Below are positions 57,363 to 64,000 of a stretch of 64,000 bases of DNA, in pieces; the first letter of the stretch is position 1; every line of letters begins with the position of its first letter. Where the stretch lies: the NCBI RefSeq assembly GCF_002797755.1, contig NZ_PGFI01000013.1:186001-250000 (forward strand), written 5' to 3'. A model generated the notes under the pieces. It had not been told where the DNA came from. It saw nothing but the letters and a program-made list of their open reading frames with translations, and ran no database searches. The DNA is from Brevirhabdus pacifica. Lineage in GTDB: Bacteria; Pseudomonadota; Alphaproteobacteria; Rhodobacterales; Rhodobacteraceae. The position numbers and the translations under genes were made by a program.

Positions 57363-58277
57363 TCACCAGTTCTGCTTGGCGCCCAGTTTCCGTTGGGCGG
57401 TGCGGCGCAGGCCAAGCTGACGTTCGCGCAGGACAATCGCCACGCCCGACCCCATCACCAGCAGCGCGCCCGCCAGCATCGGCATCGTCGGAAGCTCGGC
57501 AAAGACAAGGTATCCGATCAGCAGCGACCAGACGATCGAGACATAGGTGAAGGGCGCCAGAACCGAGGCATCCGCGTGGCGGTAGGCCCCTGTCAGCATA
57601 AGCTGTCCCACAGCCCCCAGCGCACCCGCCGAAAGCAGCAGGGCGAATTCCGTCGGGGTGGGCATCACCCAACCCCACGGGATCGTCAGCAGCGAGGCCA
57701 CCGTCGCCGTCAGCGAGAAGTAGAAGACGATGGCGATCGTGCGCTCTCCTCCGGCCATGGACTTGATGAAGATTTGCGCGAATGCCGCCGACAGGGCCGA
57801 GCCGAGCATCACCATCACGCCCAGCGTGCCCTGCGAGCTCGTGTCCGACAGGTCCAGGCGCGGCCACATGATCAGCACCACGCCCAGAAGGCCCACGCCC
57901 ACCGCCGACAGGCGGATCAGGCGCAGCCGCTCGCCCAGCAGAAGCGCGGCCAGGATCACGATCAGGATCGGGGTCGCGAATTGCAGCGCCGTCACCTCCG
58001 GCAGCGGCAGAAGCTTCAGACCCGTGAAGGTCAGGCCCATCCCCGCCGTGCCGAAAAGCCCCCGCCAAGCGTGGGCCTTCCAGTTCTTCGTCGCAAGGTC
58101 CCGCGCCAGGGTGCCGCGCATCAAAAGCCAACCCGCGATAAACGGCAGGCCGGTCGCTGCGCGGAAGAACAGCGCCTCGCCCGCAGGGATGCGGTCGGCC
58201 GCCTTGACCAGCGCCGACATGACGACGAAGACGCTCATCGCCAGGATCATCATGATGATTCCACGGACCGGCTGCAT
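57363..58277 (-). CDS. EamA (DMT) family transporter
   Basis: 304 residues, ten hydrophobic segments in two EamA repeats (MMILAMSVFVVMSALVKAAD; GAYRHADASVLAPFTYVSIV). It resembles RhaT/YdcZ-like or S-adenosylmethionine-type DMT carriers, but the substrate cannot be told. The second EamA gene in the window, not closely similar to the one at 47 kb. Convergent with ilvE. Confidence 0.9.
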   Translation of the reverse strand: MQPVRGIIMMILAMSVFVVMSALVKAADRIPAGEALFFRAATGLPFIAGWLLMRGTLARDLATKNWKAHAWRGLFGTAGMGLTFTGLKLLPLPEVTALQFATPILIVILAALLLGERLRLIRLSAVGVGLLGVVLIMWPRLDLSDTSSQGTLGVMVMLGSALSAAFAQIFIKSMAGGERTIAIVFYFSLTATVASLLTIPWGWVMPTPTEFALLLSAGALGAVGQLMLTGAYRHADASVLAPFTYVSIVWSLLIGYLVFAELPTMPMLAGALLVMGSGVAIVLRERQLGLRRTAQRKLGAKQNW

Positions 58278-58443
58278 GCGTGAGGTTTCCCGGCGCCGAA
58301 AGGGCGCGCGGTTTCTCTAACGCAGGAATTGGCCGCATGGGAAGGCCCGGGCGCGGGCATGCGCCTTTGCATGGCCGGTGCGGCGGGGTCGCGGCGCGCA
58401 TGCGGCAACGCCTTCCCCGCCGGCTTGGATCAGGGCCGTGCCG

Positions 58444-58650
58444 TCAGGCCAGCCGTCCCCGCGCGATGCGCAGGAACTGCGCCGCCCGCCCGGGCGATAC
58501 GCCGCGCGACCGCCGCCTCAGATCCTCGGCCGTCTGGGCGCCGGGGCGCGGGCCGGGACGCAGGCCAAGACGGGCCTCGACCTCGGTATAGATCCGCAAA
58601 AGGCCCTTCTGCGGGCGGCTGCGGGCCTTGTCGGCAAGATGTCGTGACAT
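58444..58650 (-). CDS. Small basic hypothetical protein
   Basis: 68 residues, strongly basic, with an SRHLADKARSRPQKGLLRIY start and an LRIARGRLA end. GAGGTG lies five bases before the ATG. Composition is protein-like rather than shadow-like, and it follows the App1-like gene by 61 bases on the same strand. No known family recognised; it could be spurious. Confidence 0.45.
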   Translation of the reverse strand: MSRHLADKARSRPQKGLLRIYTEVEARLGLRPGPRPGAQTAEDLRRRSRGVSPGRAAQFLRIARGRLA

Positions 58651-58711
58651 GGTGCACCTCATCCGTCTGGTGTCGGTCAGGGCAGCCAACATAGCAGATC
58701 GGCCGCGATTC

Positions 58712-59749
58712 TCACAGGATCGCGGTCGGCACCTCCAGCCCGGCGCGGCGCAGCTCATGATCAAAGCCGGTGAAGTCGGGCCCATGCAGCAGGGGCACGC
58801 CCATGGCGGTGATCGCCGCCATCTGCTGTTGGCTGGCGGCATCGGGGCCGGGGCCCGGTTCGCGCAGCACCACGGCACAGATGCGCCCCGGGTGACGCTC
58901 GCACGCGGCGCGGTAGACATGGGCGTCCTTCTGGCCGGTATCGCCCATCAGCACGAAGGCGATGTTCGGGTTGGCCTCGAGCACCCGGTCGATGGCCTCG
59001 CCCTTGTGGTCGGCGTGGGAGGCCCCGATGAACCGATCGCGCTTGACCCCCAGATCACGCAGGAACATCGGCCCCGGCACCAGCCCCGCCCGCGCGAAGA
59101 TCCGGTCCAGGAAGGCATGCAGGTTCCAGGGCGACGAACTGACGTAGAAGACCGGGTTGCGGCCGCCAGCGTGCAGATGGCCCATCAGCTCGATCGCGTC
59201 GGGAAAGACATGCCGCGTCAGCGCGTTTCCGGTGAGCGATGTCCAGAGGTTGCGCAGCAACGAGTAGGCCCCGGTTTCGAGCATGGTGTCGTCGACATCC
59301 GAGATCACGCCGAAAGACGCCTCGGGATCCGTCACCAGCACGGGGAAATTGACCCGCGTCTCGGGGTGGCCCGCCACTTCGACCGCGACCTCGGTCCAGC
59401 CGGGGCCGAATTCCTGGCGCGGCACCTCAAGCCAGATGTACCCCTCGGGATCGGTGGTGGTGGCAACGCGGCTTTGCGAGGCGACGATGGGCACGTTCGC
59501 CAGCTCTCCGGTCAGGAAAAGCGAGATCATCTGACGAAGGTTGGTCGACAGGCGCTGGCCCTCGCTGGGATCGGTGCGGCGCAGGGCGGTCAGCGCCCTG
59601 CCCCGCACGATGGCATGGCCGGGGGTGGAAAAGCCGCGATAGGGGTCCAGCGCCGGCACATCCTTGCGGGTACGCAGGACCACTATGCGGTTGACCAGCC
59701 GCTCGATCCAGAAGGCCAGCCGGTGGAATATGGCCCGCAGCCAGCTCAT
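58712..59749 (-). CDS. App1-like phosphatase (DUF2183)
   Basis: 345 residues. The catalytic HAD-like motif [13 protein letters not shown] is near residue 150, followed by [16 protein letters not shown] and [12 protein letters not shown]. The yeast relative App1 is a phosphatidate phosphatase; bacterial substrates are not known. The N-terminal half resembles a beta-rich domain. It overlaps queG by four bases (ATGA). Confidence 0.9.
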   Translation of the reverse strand: MSWLRAIFHRLAFWIERLVNRIVVLRTRKDVPALDPYRGFSTPGHAIVRGRALTALRRTDPSEGQRLSTNLRQMISLFLTGELANVPIVASQSRVATTTDPEGYIWLEVPRQEFGPGWTEVAVEVAGHPETRVNFPVLVTDPEASFGVISDVDDTMLETGAYSLLRNLWTSLTGNALTRHVFPDAIELMGHLHAGGRNPVFYVSSSPWNLHAFLDRIFARAGLVPGPMFLRDLGVKRDRFIGASHADHKGEAIDRVLEANPNIAFVLMGDTGQKDAHVYRAACERHPGRICAVVLREPGPGPDAASQQQMAAITAMGVPLLHGPDFTGFDHELRRAGLEVPTAIL

Positions 59750-60819
59750 GCAGCGTGGTCCCGAAGCCGGGCCACGGCCCAGCGGGCGGCGTCGGCCAGC
59801 GCGGGGTCGGGATCGTCCAGCAGCGGCCCGAGGCTGGGCAGCATGTCGGGCCGGCCCGAATTGCCGATGGCATAGCAGACATTGCGCAGGAAGCGCGCCC
59901 GCCCGATCCGCTTGATCGGGGAGCCCGAGAAAAGCGCCCGAAACCCGGCGTCGTCCAGGGCCGCCAGCCTCGACAGCTCCGGCGCATCCAGGTCGTCGCG
60001 GGCGTGGTAGCGGATCTCCTGCGCGTCGCGGGCGAACTTGTTCCAGGGACAGACCGCAAGGCAGTCGTCACAACCGTAGATCCGGTTTCCCAGCGCCGGG
60101 CGCAGCTCCTCGGGGACGGGGCCGTGATGCTCGATCGTCAGGTACGAGATGCAGCGGCGGGCATCCAGCTGGAAGGGCGCGGGGAAAGCGGCGGTGGGAC
60201 AGATGTCCAGGCAGGCGGTGCAGCTTCCGCAATTCTCGCGTCCGGGCGTGTCGGGGGGCAGTTCCACCGTGGTGAAGATCGCGCCCAGGAAGAACCAGTT
60301 GCCCAGATCGCGGCTCAGCAGGTTGGTGTGCTTGCCCTGCCAGCCCAGCCCCGCGGCCGCGGCCAGGGGTTTCTCCATCACCGGTGCGGTATCGACGAAG
60401 ACCTTGATCTCCTCGCCCCGGGATTGTTCCAGAAGCCAGCGGCCGACCTTCTTGAGGCGCTTTTTCACCACGTCGTGGTAATCGCGGTTGCGGGCATAGA
60501 CGCTGATCGCGCCCCGGTCGGGCCTTTCCAGCACCTCCAGCGGATCGGCGTGGGGCGTGTAGAGGTCGGCCAGCATCACGATCGATCGCGCCTCGGGCCA
60601 GAGGGCGGCAGGGTTGCCGCGCCAGTTGCGCCGTTCTTCCATCCAGCCCATCTGCCCGTGGCGCCCGGCGGCGACGAAAGCTTCCAGCCGGCCGGCCAGT
60701 TCGGGCACGGCATCGGGGCGGCAGACTCCCATGCTGGCAAAGCCGCTTTCACGCGCGAAGACGGCCAGGCGGGCCTTGAGGTCGGAGCCCGGCAGATCGG
60801 AATCGCGCGAGCTGGTCAA
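59746..60819 (-). CDS. queG: Epoxyqueuosine reductase QueG
   Basis: 357 residues. Cobalamin-dependent reductase for the last step of queuosine synthesis in tRNA. Two [4Fe-4S] motifs are intact: [16 protein letters not shown] with a later cysteine in DARRCISYL, and [33 protein letters not shown] is also typical. A HEAT-like C-terminal end ([17 protein letters not shown]) is present. I use a TTG start that overlaps the GST stop (TTGA); the frame upstream of it is inside the GST gene. Confidence 0.94.
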   Translation of the reverse strand: MTSSRDSDLPGSDLKARLAVFARESGFASMGVCRPDAVPELAGRLEAFVAAGRHGQMGWMEERRNWRGNPAALWPEARSIVMLADLYTPHADPLEVLERPDRGAISVYARNRDYHDVVKKRLKKVGRWLLEQSRGEEIKVFVDTAPVMEKPLAAAAGLGWQGKHTNLLSRDLGNWFFLGAIFTTVELPPDTPGRENCGSCTACLDICPTAAFPAPFQLDARRCISYLTIEHHGPVPEELRPALGNRIYGCDDCLAVCPWNKFARDAQEIRYHARDDLDAPELSRLAALDDAGFRALFSGSPIKRIGRARFLRNVCYAIGNSGRPDMLPSLGPLLDDPDPALADAARWAVARLRDHAA

Positions 60820-61481
60820 AAATCCAGGTTCGAGTATTGCCGCGGCTGCGGAAAGCCCGGCACATTGTCCGCCAGGATCGAACGGAACGCGGGGCGCGAC
60901 TTGATCTTGGCGTACCAGTCCTTGACCTGTGCGTTCCGGTTCCAATCCACGTCGCGGATATAGTCCAGCGACGAGAAATGCGCCGCGGCGGCGAAATCGG
61001 CCAGGGTCAGGTGATCGCCCGCAAGCCAGCGCCGCTGATCCAGAAGCCAGCCCATGTAGTCGATGTGGAACTTGATCCGCTTGGCACCCAGCTTGACGTT
61101 GGTGCTGTCGGGATAGCCCTGGCCGGTGATCTTCTTGTTGACCCGCTCGTACAGAAGTTTCGACGTCACCTCGTTGTGGAACTTGTCGTCGAACCACATC
61201 ACAAGGCGCCGGACCTCGGCGCGGGTCACCGGATCGCGTGGCATCAGCGCCGGATCGGGCACCGTTTCTTCAAGGTATTCACAGATCGCTGAGCTTTCGG
61301 ACAGGGTCAGACCGTTGATCTTCAGGACCGGCACCTTGCCCGCCGGGTTGCGGCGCAGGAAGTCGGGCTGCTCTTCCCAGTAGCGCTCCTCGATCAGTTC
61401 CACCTCGATCTTCTTCTCGGCCATGACCAGCCGCACCTTGCGGCAAAACGGAGAGAGGGGGACATGATATAGTCTGTTCAT
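60816..61481 (-). CDS. Glutathione S-transferase family protein
   Basis: 221 residues. Thioredoxin-like N-domain with [17 protein letters not shown] (active-site Ser/Cys region), [19 protein letters not shown] (cis-Pro and the glutathione-binding SES), then an all-helical C-domain. AGGTGA lies before the ATG. Substrate unknown. Tightly linked to queG. Confidence 0.92.
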   Translation of the reverse strand: MNRLYHVPLSPFCRKVRLVMAEKKIEVELIEERYWEEQPDFLRRNPAGKVPVLKINGLTLSESSAICEYLEETVPDPALMPRDPVTRAEVRRLVMWFDDKFHNEVTSKLLYERVNKKITGQGYPDSTNVKLGAKRIKFHIDYMGWLLDQRRWLAGDHLTLADFAAAAHFSSLDYIRDVDWNRNAQVKDWYAKIKSRPAFRSILADNVPGFPQPRQYSNLDF

Positions 61482-61534
61482 TCAATCACCTGAGACGCCT
61501 ACAGCAACGGTTCTGCCGCTGCGGGAGAGGTTTT

Positions 61535-62320
61535 TCAACCGGCGAAACACCGCGCGCGGCCATCCAAGCGGAGGGTCGCCGCACCGTCCATGATCTGCCG
61601 CGTACGCTTCTTGATATAGTCCGTCGGCCGCGCCGCGCTACGGTCTTTCGGGTCCGGCAGGATCGCGGCAAGCCGGGCAGATTGCACCGGCGTCAGCTCG
61701 GACGCGCTGGTGCGGAAGTAGCGGAAGGCGGCGGCATCGACGCCGAAGACGCCTTCGTCGAACTCGGCCACGTTGAGGTAAAGCTCGAGGATGCGGCGCT
61801 TGGGCCAGGCAGCCTCGGCCATGGGGGTCAGGATCGCCTCCAGCGCCTTGCGCGTCCAGCTTCGCCCCTGCCACAGGTAGACGTTCTTGACCGTCTGCTG
61901 CGAGATGGTCGAGGCGCCGCGCTGGCCGCCATCGTCCAGCGCCTTGCGGATGGCCGCCATGTCAAAGCCCCAGTGCTGGCAGAAATTGGCATCCTCCGCC
62001 GCGACCGCCGACAGCGGCATCGAGGGGTCCATTTCCGAAAGCGGCACCCATTGGTGGTCGATGCTGCCCAGACGCTGTGCTTCGGCCGCCATGTAGTAGG
62101 TGGTGGGCGGGCTGAAAAAGCGAAGGTAAAGCAGCGAGAGCAGAAGCACCGCCAGAACCGCCAGCGCCCCCCGCCCGATCCACCGCAGAATCCGCGCGCG
62201 CAGGCCCGGCGTCGCGGCCTTGCCGCCCCGGCCTGATTTCTTCGCCGGGCGCTTGCGCGTCGGGGATTTGCGAGAGGATGTCTGCCGTGCCACGCACCGT
62301 TCATCCACCACCGGCGACAT
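61535..62320 (-). CDS. mtgA: Monofunctional biosynthetic peptidoglycan transglycosylase MtgA
   Basis: About 261 residues. A basic N-tail and one membrane anchor (GALAVLAVLLLSLLYLRFF) precede the GT51 domain: catalytic Glu in AAEDANFCQHWGFD, GASTISQQTVKNVYLW and RILELYLNVAEFDEGVFG. It polymerises lipid II in the periplasm. No start has a clear ribosome-binding site: ATG 62347, ATG 62320 and GTG 62293 are all in frame; I list the middle one. Confidence 0.93.
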   Translation of the reverse strand: MSPVVDERCVARQTSSRKSPTRKRPAKKSGRGGKAATPGLRARILRWIGRGALAVLAVLLLSLLYLRFFSPPTTYYMAAEAQRLGSIDHQWVPLSEMDPSMPLSAVAAEDANFCQHWGFDMAAIRKALDDGGQRGASTISQQTVKNVYLWQGRSWTRKALEAILTPMAEAAWPKRRILELYLNVAEFDEGVFGVDAAAFRYFRTSASELTPVQSARLAAILPDPKDRSAARPTDYIKKRTRQIMDGAATLRLDGRARCFAG

Positions 62321-62364
62321 CGGGTCAAGGGCGCGCCTTGCGGGCATGCGCCAAAGCGCGGACG

Positions 62365-62397
62365 AAAAAGGCGCGACCCGTTTCGGGGCCGCGCCTT
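62365..62397 (-). terminator. Terminator of gltB
   Basis: On the minus strand, a 12-bp stem (62397-62386 with 62379-62368, one G-U pair) with a 6-base loop ends in five T. It starts 35 bases after the gltB stop and before mtgA. Confidence 0.9.
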
Positions 62398-62431
62398 GGT
62401 CCTTGTTCGGGGCGTCACGCCCCGGCGGGGA

Positions 62432-64000
62432 TCATTCTGCCGGGATGGCCGTATCCTCTTCCGAAAGGGGATAGGGCAGGCGCGACAGCATCTCCTTGGG
62501 ACAGACCTGCAGGAAGTTGTCCCGCTCCAGGTCCCAATGCTGCAACAGATCGGCCGCCTTGACGCTACCCGTCTCCTCGTGGTGGCGACGGACCAGCCCG
62601 TGCAACAGTGTCATCCAGTGATCCACCGTGACCGGGCAGGTCACGACCGTCTCGCGGTTGATCATGGTCTCTGCCTTGCCCTCGGGGTCATAAAGGAACG
62701 CCATGCCCCCGGTCATGCCCGCGCCGAAGTTGGCGCCGACGCTGCCCAGGATCACGGCGGTGCCGCCGGTCATGTATTCGCACCCGTTGGTGCCACAGCC
62801 CTCGATCACGACCTGCGCGCCCGAGTTGCGGACGGCGAAACGCTCACCGGCGCGACCGGCGGCGAAAAGGCAGCCGTCGGTGGCACCGTAAAGCACGGTG
62901 TTGCCGATGATCGTGTTCTGCGAGGCCACCAGCGGCGAGGCCATCGGCGGACGCACCACGATGGTGCCCCCCGAGAGGCCCTTGCCGACATAGTCGTTGG
63001 CATCGCCCGACACTTCGATCTTCAGACCGGGCGCCGCAAAGGCCCCCAGCGACTGGCCGGCCGAGCCGTTCAGCTTCACCGTCAGGTGGTCCGGCTGGAG
63101 CGAGTTGCGCATCCCGAACTTTCTGACGATGTGGCTGGAGGTGCGGGTGCCCACCGTGCGCAGTGTGTTCTGCACGGCATATTGCAGCTGCATCTTCTCG
63201 CCATCGTTGAGGAAGCGCGAGGCGTCGTTGACGATCTGCGCGTCCAGCGTGTCGGGCACCGCGTTGCGGGGCTTGTCGCGATCGTAAACGATGTCGGCCG
63301 CGCCATCGACGGTGATCAGCAGCGGGTTCAGGTCCAGATCGTCCAGATGCGCCGAACCACGGCTGACCTGGCTGAGCAGATCGGCCCGGCCCACCACGTC
63401 ATCCAGCGAACGCGCCCCGATCGAGGCCAGGATCTCGCGCACTTCGGTGGCGTAGAAGGTGATCAGGTTGACCACCTTGTCGGCGTTGCCGGTGAACTTG
63501 CCGCGCAGGGCCTCGTCCTGGGTGCAGACGCCCACCGGACAGGTGTTCGACTGGCACTGACGCACCATGATGCAGCCCATCGCGATCAGGGCGGCGGTGC
63601 CGATGCCGAATTCCTCGGCACCCATCATCGCGGCCATGACGATGTCGCGGCCCGTGCGCAGACCGCCATCGGTCCGCAGGGTGACGCGACCGCGCAGGTT
63701 GTTCATCGCCAGAACCTGATGCGCCTCGGTCAGGCCCATTTCCCACGGCAGGCCGACGTATTTGATCGAGGTCGCCGGGCTGGCACCCGTGCCGCCGTTG
63801 TGCCCCGAGATCAGGATCACGTCGGCCTTGGCCTTGGCCACGCCGGCGGCAATCGTGCCAACGCCCGAGCTGGCGACCAGCTTGACCGTCACCTTGCAGC
63901 GCGGGTTGATCTGCTTGAGGTCGTAGATCAGCTGCGCCAGATCCTCGATCGAGTAGATGTCGTGGTGCGGCGGCGGGCTGATCAGCGTGACACCGGGGGT
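62432..64000 (-). CDS. gltB: Glutamate synthase large subunit (5' part outside window)
   Basis: The 522 C-terminal residues of the NADPH-GOGAT alpha subunit; the frame is open through the right edge. FMN domain: SGHNGGTGASP, TDGGLRTGRDIVMAAMMGAE. The [3Fe-4S] cysteines are in CIMVRQCQSNTCPVG. The C-terminal GXGXG beta-helix domain follows (GLSGGTIVVRPP, NTVLYGATDG, GGMAFLYD). It transfers the glutamine amide to 2-oxoglutarate. gltD is not in this window. Confidence 0.97.
   Translation of the reverse strand, partial: TPGVTLISPPPHHDIYSIEDLAQLIYDLKQINPRCKVTVKLVASSGVGTIAAGVAKAKADVILISGHNGGTGASPATSIKYVGLPWEMGLTEAHQVLAMNNLRGRVTLRTDGGLRTGRDIVMAAMMGAEEFGIGTAALIAMGCIMVRQCQSNTCPVGVCTQDEALRGKFTGNADKVVNLITFYATEVREILASIGARSLDDVVGRADLLSQVSRGSAHLDDLDLNPLLITVDGAADIVYDRDKPRNAVPDTLDAQIVNDASRFLNDGEKMQLQYAVQNTLRTVGTRTSSHIVRKFGMRNSLQPDHLTVKLNGSAGQSLGAFAAPGLKIEVSGDANDYVGKGLSGGTIVVRPPMASPLVASQNTIIGNTVLYGATDGCLFAAGRAGERFAVRNSGAQVVIEGCGTNGCEYMTGGTAVILGSVGANFGAGMTGGMAFLYDPEGKAETMINRETVVTCPVTVDHWMTLLHGLVRRHHEETGSVKAADLLQHWDLERDNFLQVCPKEMLSRLPYPLSEEDTAIPAE

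Overview
This 64 kb window is an ordinary, densely coding stretch of an alphaproteobacterial chromosome, almost certainly from Rhodobacteraceae (the Rhodobacter/Paracoccus/roseobacter group). Evidence for this is the high GC content with strong G/C third-position bias, the petABC bc1 operon together with petP-petR, a smoEFGKS-mtlK polyol operon as known in Rhodobacter sphaeroides, the alphaproteobacterial serC leader, a lineage-type threonine dehydrogenase and an IalB-family protein. About 60 protein genes are supported. No rRNA, intact tRNA, CRISPR array, prophage, transposase or integrase is visible.

Layout. 1-2.9 kb (minus): penicillin-insensitive murein endopeptidase (cut by the left edge), a UMF1-type MFS transporter and a thioesterase. 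3.1-7.5 kb (plus): YggT, RecQ, YaaA and a LysR regulator; tdh faces them. 8.8-10.6 kb (plus): CreA and a thiolase. 10.7-15.4 kb: a PPP-type phosphatase and the serine pathway, with serB diverging from serC-serA; serC has a structured leader. 15.5-20.5 kb: an AnsA-type asparaginase, an IalB-like secreted protein, and a soluble hybrid histidine kinase with two receiver domains. 20.6-31.5 kb: rlmN with a repeat-bearing N-terminal extension, a small ion channel, a LOG-family protein, dapD, a GlsB-type membrane protein, a PcaC-like decarboxylase, a conserved hypothetical, a GluR0-like ligand-gated channel, dapE, a DUF2064 protein and RNase R. 31.6-32.9 kb: an MltB-type lytic transglycosylase.

33-40.7 kb is a complete sorbitol/mannitol unit: a LacI-type regulator, the smoEFGK ABC importer, sorbitol dehydrogenase (smoS) and mannitol dehydrogenase (mtlK). 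It has candidate operators on both sides of the regulator gene and a strong hairpin between the binding-protein and permease genes. A luciferase-like oxidoreductase and an OmpW-like barrel follow on the minus strand. 42.8-45.6 kb is petABC (cytochrome bc1), ended by a clear terminator. Then come aroC, an EamA transporter, HU, AMP nucleosidase and a YeeZ-like epimerase.

51-56.2 kb (minus) is one tight cluster: petP-petR, an HDAC-family deacetylase, xseB, ispA and dxs. PetP/PetR are known in Rhodobacter capsulatus next to petABC; here they lie 10 kb away and on the opposite strand. 56.4-64 kb: ilvE, a second EamA transporter, a small hypothetical protein, then overlapping App1-like phosphatase, queG and a GST, then mtgA and the 3' part of gltB, which runs off the right edge.

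I do not see a clearly new multi-gene system. The points most worth a second look are the glutamate-receptor-like channel with a degenerate pore loop and odd N-terminus, the structured leader of serC, the zinc-lobe-free Tdh, the 27-bp tandem repeat in rlmN, the inverted repeat before recQ, and the candidate operators and hairpin of the polyol operon.
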